64,000 nucleotides of DNA from Symsagittifera roscoffensis. Lineage: Eukaryota > Xenacoelomorpha > Acoela > Convolutidae. The stretch covers positions 19,630,660 through 19,694,659 of the forward strand of contig NC_087069.1 in the NCBI RefSeq assembly GCF_963678635.1, written 5' to 3'. Under the pieces are notes generated by a model, which worked only from the letters and a program-made list of their open reading frames with translations, did no database searches and was not told the DNA's origin. Every line of letters begins with the position of its first letter. The first letter of the stretch is position 1. Shown here in pieces: positions 9,101-19,200 of this stretch. Both the position numbers and the translations under genes were made by a program.

Positions 9101-10478
9101 CTTTAAAGTTTGGGTTCTTTTCGTAAATATTGAGTATTTCAGTGATTTTTTCAACGAGGTCTGTCTCTGATTCCTGTATATTATTAATATTAGTGGGAGT
9201 CGTTTCAATTCTGTTAACGTATTGTAATTTCAGATTTTCCGTTTCTTCTAGTTTCATCGTGATTTCTGCTTGTTCTAATTTGTCTACTAGTTTTCGAAAA
9301 TCTAAATCGGGTTCTCGAATTGAAGAAGGATGGGATGCTCTCTTTTTTATTGCTATTTTCCTTAATTGTGGTGTTAAGGTCATCATTAAGATTTCTGTCA
9401 TCTTTGTGTTTTTATAGTCGTGTGTATTTAGTGAATATGCTTTTCGAACTAGTGTTTCGATTCGTACTGCTAATTGCTTGATGGTTTCGTTTGGTAATCT
9501 GCGAATTTCATTACATAAAACTCTTTGTTGTTGTTTGTTTCTTTCGGAGTCAAACATTTTTGAAAATTCCTGTGTAAACCTTTTCCAGTTTGATTTTATT
9601 TCTAGAGGTAGTACTGAAAACCATTTTTGGGCTGCGCCATCTAAGGTTGTTTGTATCAACGCTGTGCGTCGATGTATCCAGTTTTGATGTAGTGGCGTAT
9701 TAATTGGTTCAGGTCCAATATTTAAAATCAGGTTTGCTGTTACTGCATTTAAATAATCTTCTACAGAGTATTCAGGGTCTGTTCCTGTGAAAACCATTAA
9801 AGGTTTGTTTGATGTTATTGATGATCCACCCATAAGGTATGGATTCATTGTCATTTGTAATGATTCTGCTGCATTTGGCATTTGAGAAAAATTTGAAAGT
9901 TGGTTTCTTGTTATTTCATGTTGTTGGAGATAATATGGGAGTGGTATTTCATTTTGCATTTGTGATGGTTGATACGAGTGTGCAGTCATTGGATTTTGTT
10001 GTTTAATTGGTTGAAAAGATTGTGTATTAATTAGATTTTGTTGTTGAATTGGTTGTTGATGTTGTGCATCTATTGGTTGTGGAGAAAAATTTCTATGATT
10101 TGTACGTGTTTTCTGTATTCCTTGTCTACGATATTCTTGAGTATTTGGTGCAAATATATCTGGTTGTAAGAAATCATCATCTGAGGATAAATAATCCATT
10201 TGATAAGATGTCTGTTTTTTATTTTTATTTTGTTGAAAAAATGGGTAATTTTCACTGTGATCCTGTGGAGGATTTGTTTGGAAATTTATTGAATTAGGTT
10301 GGGTCATTGGGTTATCCCAATTTCGAGATCTTGTATATTGGTTAAAATTTCTTTGTGGTTGATTATATGTTTTTGATGGATGTGTATAATTATAATTATG
10401 GTCTGTAAAGTTGTTTCTAGTGAATGTTTTGCGTGTTTTTGATGGTATTGTCATGGGTCTGTATGTTTGGTAATCCAT
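6135..10478 (-). CDS. gag-pol: Gag-protease-reverse transcriptase polyprotein (1,447 aa)
   Basis: This single ORF joins Gag and the N-terminal part of Pol, so no gag-pol frameshift is needed. Residues 1-220 are Asn/Gln/Pro-rich. A retrotransposon Gag capsid-like helical region spans about 225-420. A CX2CX4HX4C zinc knuckle lies near 464-480, followed by a long low-complexity Asn/Arg/Ser/Tyr tract to about 720. The aspartic protease motif Asp-Ser-Gly-Ala is near 856. Reverse transcriptase occupies about 1180-1445 with an intact Tyr-Leu-Asp-Asp catalytic box near 1362. The ORF ends abruptly in the RT connection region, where the downstream ORF continues in another frame. The start at 10478 lies 42 nt after the stop of the 359-aa ORF. 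Confidence 0.88.
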   Translation of the reverse strand: MDYQTYRPMTIPSKTRKTFTRNNFTDHNYNYTHPSKTYNQPQRNFNQYTRSRNWDNPMTQPNSINFQTNPPQDHSENYPFFQQNKNKKQTSYQMDYLSSDDDFLQPDIFAPNTQEYRRQGIQKTRTNHRNFSPQPIDAQHQQPIQQQNLINTQSFQPIKQQNPMTAHSYQPSQMQNEIPLPYYLQQHEITRNQLSNFSQMPNAAESLQMTMNPYLMGGSSITSNKPLMVFTGTDPEYSVEDYLNAVTANLILNIGPEPINTPLHQNWIHRRTALIQTTLDGAAQKWFSVLPLEIKSNWKRFTQEFSKMFDSERNKQQQRVLCNEIRRLPNETIKQLAVRIETLVRKAYSLNTHDYKNTKMTEILMMTLTPQLRKIAIKKRASHPSSIREPDLDFRKLVDKLEQAEITMKLEETENLKLQYVNRIETTPTNINNIQESETDLVEKITEILNIYEKNPNFKGKPSFKKWCNYCRRYGHSISECRQKQQDNQNKPQKYKEPNKSFYQYMKKDQNLPNKTVYSNNSSGKPFPNNTNYTRNQSPYNSSYRGRSPERRNTQNSSQNHYNRPNSRSNYSRSNSNTQRFVSRSNSQSRNNYYPNNQSRNSSYNRNRNYSYNRNRSYSNNRNQNYPNNQSRNNSYNRSNYNRPNNNYQNRSRNNSQNRHSSYNNRYRNYSQSPHRNNNNYNNSNNRHRSSTPKHQRHINQVQSNPETTSDPPGIDDTVTDTLQLNQINCTSSDSESDTENTLSINMIKVENDYESVIYEQPFSSHIYENQSEFLQNYYTTPINSTPTTQETNEFNTTNQTIKNIKTKCLNTNHIYQNIQKEQPKEKIWTIPFLLESPRNKEFQPPDLEIDFLIDSGAESNIINIPTWNEIKTLHPKLTPLETSSKLATAQGSTLINYGKIQLFLLPTRTMEQSKILNKPFKQIFHITDIKYNIIGIPFISKYIPTINILNSKILIKDKYTKTKETSLTFFQRLNKQPPFFSKFYPIFNQQRKHLKPLSGNIYNFSIKQVHKYDKEQNKQKFYMSDFEFKPIHKFFKITISSIKYLKNSNSDIISLHVYNNTPYQVTLPLGLLGYCETNATISPIHEKAYRVNNILQLLDICQSTILNEELSINNIISNENRNTDYFTKTPYFKPTFNISNYTEDQQKFLTMFNFQHSQITQDEFEKLAKQLIKYSSVYATSKFDVGKISSSLHLPLKPDAVFKKQRASKVPIHLHDKVNRLLDILEQYNIISPVNKEEQPKGNTFINPVIILAKGESLKIVLDARYLNSLIDESKCNWPIEPIQVILTKINGKYFTTADMNSAYNQMPLDEQSRRLTQFVIGNQQYEFNRLFYGISIGPAAFSAFMSKIFRPLILKKNAITYLDDVFMQSQTKDEMFNVLEKYHQILQNENLKAAPDKSHFFLTRVKFLGHNIERKTITPLKSRIDAIQKLQPPTNKKKIKNFLEC

Positions 10479-10520
10479 ATGTGAATATTTAGGGGCAACC
10501 GAAGGTTTAACGGTTGATTG

Positions 10521-11600
10521 TTAGGTTACCTGTGTTTGTGAAGGATTTGTATTTCTTGGTGTTGTTAAATTTGGGCGTATTGGTGAAATACTTTGTTGTG
10601 TAGTTGTTGTGTGTACAATTTCTTCATTTATGAAGTGTGATGGTGTCTGGATATCTTGTTGAGTAAGATTCCTAGTTCCATTGAGGTTTTCATTGTGTAT
10701 GACTGTAGAGTTTAAACTATTATTTTGTGTATCGGGCAAAAATGTATTATAGTTTAATGGTGTTGCATCAATGGTGAATGGTATTACTTTTACATAATCT
10801 CTTATGTAAGATATTGTATTTATTGCTTGACTTGAGATTGATTGTGGGAAGCTTATAAATGCGGGATGAGACCATTCGGGGTCCCAAACATAATCTGATT
10901 GTTCTGTGATAGCGGTATCATCGTTCGAGTTTTGGGGTCTAAAATTTTTTCTTGCTTGTGCAATTAAATCAATATTGTGTGTGAAATAATCTATTATGAA
11001 CCATGCCAAAATTTTTTGTAGATCGTGTTTTGTATGTTGTGAAACGTCGTCTTTCGTGAAATTTTCTTTAATGATGTTTAAATAACTAGAGAGTAGTGTG
11101 ATTTCATGTCGTACTCTTAAATGTTTAGATGTTTCTGTCGGTGAGACATTTGTTATTTGGATTTCATTTTCTAATATCGAAATATAACTATATATTATTG
11201 CGAAAACTTCATTGGTGAATATGGAGTTTGCTCTTTGTGAGTTATGATATTGGATGCTTTTTATATATTCTGAAAAAACTTTTGAAAATTCTAAATCAAG
11301 ATCGTCTGTTTGAATTGTATATTTTCTATGATTATGGTTTGGTGAGGTGAATTCTATGGAGTAGATTCCATACTGTTGTGTTATGTTGCATATATCTTTT
11401 AAGTAGTGGTCTATGATTTGTCTTTTGATTTTTACATCTGGGAACTCTGTTTTACATGGACTGATTCCGGGTTCAAATAAATTTAATAGTAAATTTTTGC
11501 AAAATATATGCTGTCCTCTATCAGTGGTTGCATCTACTATAAAAGGAAAGATTTCATCATCATCTGGGGTTTCGTCACCTGGGGTGTGCGTTGAGCTCAT
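10521..11600 (-). CDS. Unrecognised 359-aa ORF upstream of gag
   Basis: The acidic N-terminus is followed by a largely alpha-helical-looking core (about residues 25-220). The Thr/Asn/Gln/Pro-rich C-terminal third resembles the low-complexity style of the neighbouring Gag. There is no zinc knuckle, transmembrane segment or catalytic motif that I recognise. It overlaps the upstream 155-aa ORF by 26 nt and ends 42 nt before gag-pro-RT. Known Ty3/gypsy elements usually begin with gag, so an ORF here is unusual. It could be a separate matrix-like or regulatory protein, or a captured gene. Codon composition matches the rest of the element. Confidence 0.55.
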   Translation of the reverse strand: MSSTHTPGDETPDDDEIFPFIVDATTDRGQHIFCKNLLLNLFEPGISPCKTEFPDVKIKRQIIDHYLKDICNITQQYGIYSIEFTSPNHNHRKYTIQTDDLDLEFSKVFSEYIKSIQYHNSQRANSIFTNEVFAIIYSYISILENEIQITNVSPTETSKHLRVRHEITLLSSYLNIIKENFTKDDVSQHTKHDLQKILAWFIIDYFTHNIDLIAQARKNFRPQNSNDDTAITEQSDYVWDPEWSHPAFISFPQSISSQAINTISYIRDYVKVIPFTIDATPLNYNTFLPDTQNNSLNSTVIHNENLNGTRNLTQQDIQTPSHFINEEIVHTTTTQQSISPIRPNLTTPRNTNPSQTQVT

Positions 11601-12042
11601 TTTTTCGTTCGATGACTGTTAATATGTAATTATTAATGTGTCGAATTGGTTGATTCCAATTGTATAAATGTACTGGTTTGTGTTTATACTGCTTTTTTAT
11701 TCTTCTTTTTCCTCTTTTTGATGAATTTGAAGTTGTTTCTGAGTCAGAAAAATATAATTGATCGTGAAGTGGGCAATTTTTATCTATTGATTCTTTTAGT
11801 TTGTAAAGTTCGTCTAAACTGTTGGTTTCTGATTCTGAAAATGCGTTTCGGTTTTTTGAAAATCTTTTTCGTGTTATTTGTCTTTGTTTCGTTATTATTT
11901 TTCTTTTTAGTGTTTGTCGTTTTGTTCGAATGTATCCAACTGTTTGTGTATGAGGTGTGATTACAGGGTCGTATTTTTTGTTATCTATTTCATAATTGTG
12001 TAAAACGATTGTTTGTTTATTTCCTAGGTTTTTAAATGACAT
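11575..12042 (-). CDS. Basic 155-aa ORF, first ORF of left element
   Basis: The peptide is strongly basic in residues 38-65 and 108-122, where runs of Lys/Arg could act as nuclear-localisation or nucleic-acid-binding segments. A Ser/Glu-rich acidic stretch lies between them. No catalytic or metal-binding motif is visible. It overlaps the next ORF by 26 nt in another frame. By position it is the first ORF after the leader. A regulatory RNA-binding protein would fit but is inference only. Confidence 0.5.
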   Translation of the reverse strand: MSFKNLGNKQTIVLHNYEIDNKKYDPVITPHTQTVGYIRTKRQTLKRKIITKQRQITRKRFSKNRNAFSESETNSLDELYKLKESIDKNCPLHDQLYFSDSETTSNSSKRGKRRIKKQYKHKPVHLYNWNQPIRHINNYILTVIERKNELNAHPR

Positions 12043-13600
12043 AAGGTTTAGGATGACGGATGCAAAAGGTTGTTAAATGATTTCTATTTTTTTTTTAAAC
12101 TGTTAGTTCTTACGATTTTTTGGTTAGCTTAACCTGGGTCTATTTGTTCAGGGTTGGAGAGAAAAGTATATCGATTCCGAAGAATGATTTTTTACTTTCT
12201 CGTGGCTAGTATAAGTTAAGGTGTTAACTTACTTAATCTTACTTAGGGGTAGTGATTGTGTTCAAGGGTTGGAGAATAGTAAATCGATCCACAAGGTTCA
12301 GGTATAATTAGAACGCGAGTAGTTCGTTAGATACTATTTTAAACTTACTAAGTCTAAGATTTATCCTGGGTCTGGTAAGAGGGGGGGTCAAGTGAAGGAT
12401 GAATAACCGAAGTTCTTCACTGTTTATCCTAATTTGAATGATTAGTTTTGTTTAAAAATTTCTATTAGTCTTAGGTCTTTAGAAAGGGTTGGGTAGTGAA
12501 TCGACGTTTGAGGTCGTTAGACACTAGTTAAGTGGGTGGGGGAGAACAAAGTTGTTCTTTTTGATCCAAGGATAAGCCTTGATGATCAAATTTGAAATTT
12601 AATTAAGTAGAAAATGATTTAAGATCCAAGGATAAGCCTTGATGATCTGGTTTTAAAATTAAGTGAATTTAAGTTTTAATAAAATTTTAAATGTGTGTAA
12701 AGGAAAGATTTAGTGTTTTGATGATATTAGTGGGTTTATGATTGCTGTTATGTTTTAGGTGATGGAGCTGGAACAACAGGATGATTTATGATTACTAACC
12801 ATTTATTGTCATGCTACTAATTTTTATTTTTTATTTTTCAATAAATATTTTTCAAACATGTTTTGTATATTACTGCAGAGTTTTAGGAAAACGATCTTAG
12901 ATCTTTTTATCAATCGTTATTGTATATTAATAATTTTGTTTAGCGCCTGTAATGATTTTGAGGATTGACTTCAAAATTTTAGGTTTGCAAATGAAAATCT
13001 AAATTCATTGCTAGTAGTATTCTAAATATAAAAGTTTGTTCTGGTTTTTGCCTAACTATCATATAGCTATATGGCAAGTTTCTACTTTGTCGTATGTCGT
13101 CTCTGGTTCGAGGTCTTCTTCCAATTCCGGGTAGTTCTGTTATGGTTCGGAATATTGGCTCTGATCTATTGAGTCGTAGAGACATTTCGATTAAATTATT
13201 GTCGTATAACATTTTGTAAATGTTTTTGTCTAATTTCTAATCTATTTTGGTTAATTCTAAGCTATTAAGGTCTTGTTCGAGACTTATGGTCGCACCAGAT
13301 GAGTTAGGACTGGGGTGTATAACTCATAGAGTAATTTCGGATAGGGTACACCGTCTGCTCGTCACGCTATCTTATTTTCGGCCGGATAGATTCGTGCAAC
13401 TTCTTAGTCTAATACCGATCCTAATCTTACTCTTATACTATCTAGTCTCAGGTTGTTTAACTAGTCTCTGCTAGGCTCAATAGATCTAGGGTATACTGGT
13501 TTATTGCGGCTGCTGAAGTGCTCGGGAGAGTCCAACTAATTTCTAAGTTAAATTCAAATCTCTCTGGTGCTGAAATTACAAGTAACTTCAGCACTTACAA
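12043..13600 (-). other. Leader and probable 5' LTR region of left element
   Basis: The stretch shares the T/G-rich plus strand of the element and lacks a convincing gene. Imperfect repeats occur: a 'GGGTTGGAGA' core followed by an 'ATCGAT'-like word at about 12,154 and 12,266, with a diverged copy near 12,487. A 'GATCCAAGGATAAGCC' word occurs at about 12,568 and 12,621. A 5' LTR should lie here but its ends cannot be fixed without the other LTR, and I could not identify a convincing primer-binding site. Confidence 0.4.
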
Positions 13601-13799
13601 ATAAGTGGGTTGTTAGTTAGATGGATCATGATTGGTTAATATTAAATACTTTACATTGGTAAAATATCTAATTTATCCAATCATAAAATGTAGTTTAGAT
13701 CAGGTTCCACAGATAAAGAATTCCTGAGATTACTTTGACAGCGCACACATCAAGCAGAGTCAAGCATTTCATACTAAGTGAAATTTTGTTTTAACTAAA

Positions 13800-14420
13800 T
13801 TTTTTAATTTCTTGAAATCATGCAAAATAGGGCGTATCTCGAAAACTATAAAAAAAAACTTGGCCAAACAGATTTGGATCCAGATTTGATTCCCTGAGTG
13901 AACTGTGATAGCATTTCAAGTGCGGTTAGCAATTCTCAAATTTAAGTTTCTTGAAAAAATCCTATAAAACGCCATAACTCGGAGACCAAAGACTTGAGCA
14001 GTAAAATTTGGAGGACAAATTTGAAAACTCAGATTGTGCACTGACAGTACACCACCATGGGGTTGAATTCCAAATGGGCTCAGAGTTTATTAATTATAAT
14101 TTTTTTGAAAGAAAAAACAAAATAATCAAAGTATACGACATATCTCGTTAAGTAATAGGTGCTGAGCAGTCCTAATTATAGGCAAGCATTGAAACCCTTG
14201 AGAGTACCATGACAGTATCCATTTTCAGGGTTGGGGATTTCAAATAATGTGAAGTTTTTGAAACCGTCAAATTTCTTTGAAAATTTCCGAGAAAATCATT
14301 AAAAAAACGTCATATCTGGGAAACTATTAAATTTAAGGTAATCATTCTGGTTGACAATTTCGAAACTCCTGGGCAAACTCTAAAAGCGAACCACTATACG
14401 ATTGCTGAATTTTAACTAGA
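13800..14420. repeat. Degenerate tandem repeat, period about 140-175 bp
   Basis: Four diverged units are marked by a recurring word of the form CATATCTCG-(A)AACTA at about 13,831, 13,971, 14,137 and 14,310. Each is followed at similar distance by a 'TGACAGTA'-like word. Units have drifted strongly. This looks like an old satellite or the tandem part of a mobile element in host intergenic DNA. Confidence 0.45.
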
Positions 14421-16097
14421 AATTTACGCTGACACGAAAAACGCCCGTTACATAATGCATAGATGGATGAATCCAAAGTTAACACTACAGTACACTACAC
14501 TACACTGCATTACCCTTCTCCTCTGCCCCCATGCTGTCATCACTGCTATAACTTTTTTATCCGGCCTCTCTCAATTGACCTACCATTCATAAACTGGAAA
14601 ATCGAAAAAAAAATTAAGCATTGCAATAGACGTTATAGCTTAAACGTCCAGAATTCTTTCGTTAAACATGCGAAAATTAATATGTTTAAGCATTGCGAGA
14701 TATGTCACACGCATTTAAATACAGTATGGATAGATGATACAATAAAGCCCTCTTATTTCACAAACCTTTTAATTTTTTTATTGAAACAAAACAACATCAT
14801 TTTGTTTATTCCCAGGGATTAATTTGGTAAATGTGTTTCGAAAACAATGCATATCGTGTTAACTAGCGGCAAATGCTTTTCGATATTGGATATCAAAACT
14901 TTCGTTTATTTTAGCAAATGAATTGAAAGGTAATTGAGAGTGATAAAACTCCCCGCAAAGAAGGCATTCCAAAAAAACGGTAACCTTTTAAACATTAAGT
15001 TTCAATGAAACTGAAATAATTTGTAAAACTCGCCTTGGTTTAGAAAAATCATGGTAAGCTAATCATTATACCCCAAAAAAATCCAATTATTGTTTTAACC
15101 TTACAAAATATTTTGCCTTTAGTACAACATAAATATACAACAGTATTAAGCGCAGAATGATCATGAATGAAAAATTGAAGGTTTTTACAGCATAAGGAAA
15201 TACAATACAGCCTGAACAAAATATCAGTATTATTATCAGTTAACAATCAACCAAGGTCCAATAATTTTTATCACATATCTGTTATCATCACCGACAAAGT
15301 TTACAATTTACGTTTATCCAATGGTTAGATAATTATCAACATACACTAAGTACATGAACATTAGCTCAACCGTTGCAAATCACACTTATTCACACTAATA
15401 TAAAACGAAGAACACAGTAAAGAAATTCTGATTTGAACTTGTGGTTTGCTAAAGTTAAGGGTTTGGTACGGTTGATTGCTTAGGCTGTCTTTAAATTATA
15501 TTTTTATAAATTGACCAAGAATTTTATCATCAAAGGCCCCAAAACTGAGTTTCGAAATTAATTAACATACATTCAAAGATAAATCACACATTTTTCCGCA
15601 AGTAGTACCAGCACGCAACAGCACAAGGATGATTGAGAACAATACCATCGCTACTTCAACTTTTATTGAATGATTTTACAAATTTCAGCATGTTTAAACT
15701 TTATCCAGCTTTCTAACTAAAAATGGCATCAAAATTTTGGTTCGACGTTTTTTTGTGGATTTCTATGATGATATGATACTCTCCATCTTTCTTCAATGTA
15801 TTTCGAACAGCAATAACCAACTAGTTAATCGACTATAAAATTTCCAATTCAATCGTTTCCAAATTGCTCGCTTCTCTTGACAAAGCAAGGTTACAAAATA
15901 TTGAAAGACACTCTTTCTGCAACATAGTTATTTATCTACCCCTGTTGGCTGCCCAGTTGAACTTAACTAGCTGTTCGTTTATAAGTTGTTTATACAGATA
16001 TTGGTCCTCAGTTCATTATAGTTGCCTCTCAATTAAACCTTCTCCTCCCCTATCCCCCTTTCCGGTCGGCTGACAGTTGCGATGCAATGATGCGGGT
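14421..16097. other. Host intergenic DNA downstream of STT3A
   Basis: The sequence is AT-rich with a short TACAC microsatellite near 14,490. I see no supported gene. An AATAAA word on the minus strand near 15,661-15,667 could serve as the STT3A polyadenylation signal, about 430 nt past its stop, but this is only a motif match. Confidence 0.4.
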
Positions 16098-16249
16098 CTA
16101 GAAAGTGTTTCCCCTGTTGTCTGGCTTTTTGACCTTGTAAATCCGGACTATCCAGTGTTCTGTGGTGTATGCTTCGTCTAATACTGTCAGTTCGAAGTCC
16201 TTGTTCCCTATCTCCACATCTCGCACTCGGTCGTAGCCGGGAGGCTTGG
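16098..16249 (-). CDS. STT3A: STT3A exon 11 and stop
   Basis: Codes residues 674-723 and a TAG stop at 16098-16100. Contains the conserved Glu-Ala-Tyr-Thr-Thr-Glu-His-Trp block that ends STT3 proteins. Confidence 0.95.
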
Positions 16250-19200
16250 CTAAGGAGAAAAAATAACAAATGTTATAAATTATGATCACCTTGTGCCAGT
16301 ACAGCAATAGATAGGGATACCAGTTGAAACAATCGACGAAAATTTTCACGTCTGTCATTATGAAGCATGAAACATAGCCAACCGACAGTTGGAAAAGAGT
16401 CGATCAAAACAAGTAAACAGAGAAAAATACTGACTTGTTTTTTGAAAAAACCTCAATTTTGGAATTTCACTGAAAAACAATAGATTGATTTTGAAAAGCC
16501 CTTTGAATTTCAAGAACAATTTATGCTTGAATACCTGACACTTGTTTGTTAAAAGTAACTGAATTTGGAAAAACTGGATTAAAAAGTAAATTTTTTATTT
16601 CGCAGTGAAATCTGAAAATTAAATTCCACTAGTGTTTTTCGTGACCTGTAGACTTCTGCTCTTCGGTAGAGTAGTTTGCCTTCCTCTTAACAAAGGAAAT
16701 GAACTGAACTTAAAAACAAATCAGAAACCAAAAAAGTAAATTTGAGTAAAAGTAAAAGAACGAAAAAAAAATATCATCGACCTATATAATTGTCTGAACT
16801 ACGTTCATCGACTCTCAATCAAGTCATTTATAGTTACAAAAAAAATTCAGTATACTTTGGTCTGTGTGATGGACCTTCATGATTAAAAATGGCAATAATA
16901 TAGACGCATATTTTTGTTGAAACATTCTCATCGAAATGTATTGTAATGAACTCAAACATTACATATATTCAAAAAGAAACATAGCTAAAAGACAGTTGAA
17001 AAAAGAGTCAATGAAAGCAAGTAAACAGCAAAAAATGACTTTCGAATTTCACAAAAATAAAATAGATGGCCTTAAAGCCCTTCGAGTTTCAAGAGCAATT
17101 TATGATTGACAATTTCTTGTTAAAAGTAACTCAATTTGAAGAAGAAAACAGGATCGATAAGTATTCTTTTTTATTTCGTAATAGAGTTTACCTTTCTTTT
17201 AACAAAAAAATGAACTGAACTTCAAAAATCCAACTTAAAAAAACATCCCGACCTATATAAGAGTCTACGTTTATCGACTTTTAAGCATACAACAAAAATT
17301 TTACTCAAAATAGAAAAAAAGATGCTCGGATCATCAGTATAAACTAGTCTGCTTCCCGGTCTCCCACACACCCCCGTTACGTTTAGTATTGCTTCAAACA
17401 AGAGCACCAAAAATACAGACTCACATCCGTCAGTGTAGACTTGTCCGAACTTGTAGTAACTCATCTTGTACATCATACAGTTCAGCAGAGTCCCACTGCC
17501 CTCTCTGTCCACTCTGAACTCCCCAGTGGGCGTGTAGTAGTCTGACTCCTTAATGTGTGCTCCCAGTTCAGTGTTGCCGCCTATCCTCACCATCCACAGG
17601 AACTTGTTGATGTCGTCTGAGGAGTAGCTGAAACAATCAACACACTTTCGGGTATTTCTGCTTTTTCCCACCGAAAAAAAATTAACACCGTCTATCTTTC
17701 ACTAATTGACGGCGCAGTTCAAACTAAAATTAGATGATGCATTTCATTTTTCGTCTAATTTTCAGACTAGTTTTTCTCGACTTTGAAGTTTTTTTTTGAG
17801 TTTGAACTTTCTTTCAGAATCCGTGTGGTCTGAATGGTCGAAACAGTAAGCAAAATAGCACGTTTTTAACATTATTGTTTGAAGTTAAAATCAACAAATT
17901 CAGGTGCACAAAGCAAGTGAAAAAATTAAGTCTTAATTGGTAACTCGGCTGCTATCCTCAAGCAAAACTTAGAGAAGAGCTTCGTCGTTGCTTAGCAGTT
18001 AAGCAACTTCCTTGAAATCCACCACGATAGTAGTAAAAAAAATCAATAAAATGCTTATAGTTAACCAAAACTTGGCCGTGCTCTCCAACAAGCAAAAAAA
18101 TTGAGATTCTGGTAATCGACTGGGACATTAGATATCCGCTTGAGGAATAAGACTGCCAATAAGTGTCACCCGTATTGCTGCTGTCGATGCTTGCGGCGTT
18201 TGTGGAACTAGAGTTGGCAGAAACTCGATTATGTGCACTCTTTGCAGAAAATGGGTACATGGACGCTGCACCGGTATTAGAGGAAGTTTATCCCAACACG
18301 AGTCGAGTTTTCAGTGTTCTACATGCCAAACCCCAGCTGTAAGTGATCCTGCACCCGTAACAGTTTCGACGAGTTAGAGAGTGTTAGTCAGTTTTGTTAC
18401 TTGGGACACACGTTGCATGCTACTGGAGACTGTGAAATTGCTATAAACGAGCGTATCAAGAAGGCATGGTTTGCGTTTCATAACCATGGTGGCGTTTTAC
18501 TCGGGAAACGGGGACTGTCCATGAAACAAAGAGGTTTTATTTATTGTGCTTGTGTTCGACCAGTGATGACGTACTCCTGTGAAACTTGGACACTCAAATT
18601 AGAACACAAACGCAGGTTTTTTTTCAACGGAAAGGCGCATGGCCAGAATGATGTGTGGAGTAACCTTATTAGATCGCATTCCATCGGACTCGATTTTGAG
18701 CCGACTTGGTATTCAGAAGACCGTTATTGACTGTGTTGAAAAATCTAAATTGCGATGGTTTGGGCATGTCGTGCGTAGAGAAGATAGTAATCCAATCCCA
18801 GAAACGTATTTCCTTGAGGTCCCTGGAAAAAGACGCAAACGAAGACCAAGAAAGACATGGATAGAGGACGTGAACGAGGAAATGAGAAGACGAGGACTGA
18901 CGGAAGCCGACGCACACGACCGCAAACTATGGCGCTCGAAGATTCAGGAGCGCCCCGCCGACCCCGTTTGAACGGGATAGGGCGGCAATGATGATGATGA
19001 ATAAGACTGCCAAGAAAGTCGAACAATTCAGAATTAACTACTCCTGTGAGGCGACAGTTCATCGCAAGCGACAACTCGAAACATTTACAAAAAGCGACAA
19101 CTCGAAACATTTACAAAAAGCGACAATTCGCACCGATCTTGGATTGACATCATTATACCGACAAGATGAACAAGCACGCGTATCTTGAAATCGTTTATCT

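Larger units (their letters stand above)
1..13600 (-). mobile_element. Env-bearing Ty3/gypsy-like (retrovirus-like) element, partial
   Basis: The minus strand carries, in order from high to low coordinates, two accessory-like ORFs, Gag-protease-RT, RNase H-integrase, small hydrophobic ORFs, a Pro/Ser/Thr-rich frame and an envelope-like ORF. This order is that of an env-carrying LTR retroelement, with extra ORFs both upstream of gag and between pol and env. The left end and 3' LTR lie outside the window. The right limit is placed near 13,600 only because the strong T/G bias of the plus strand fades there, so it is approximate and no LTR pair is visible. Pol has one frameshift and one in-frame stop. 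Confidence 0.8.

Noticed and set aside
12979-13212. 77-aa minus-strand ORF near the left element's 5' end
   Set aside because: Lies in the probable LTR or leader, with no domain or context.
12043-13600. Exact LTR ends and primer-binding site of the left element
   Set aside because: Without the second LTR several TG...CA choices are equally possible. No tRNA-complementary stretch was convincing.
14463-14822. 119-aa plus-strand ORF
   Set aside because: It starts in a TACAC microsatellite, is low in coding character and has no splice or promoter context.
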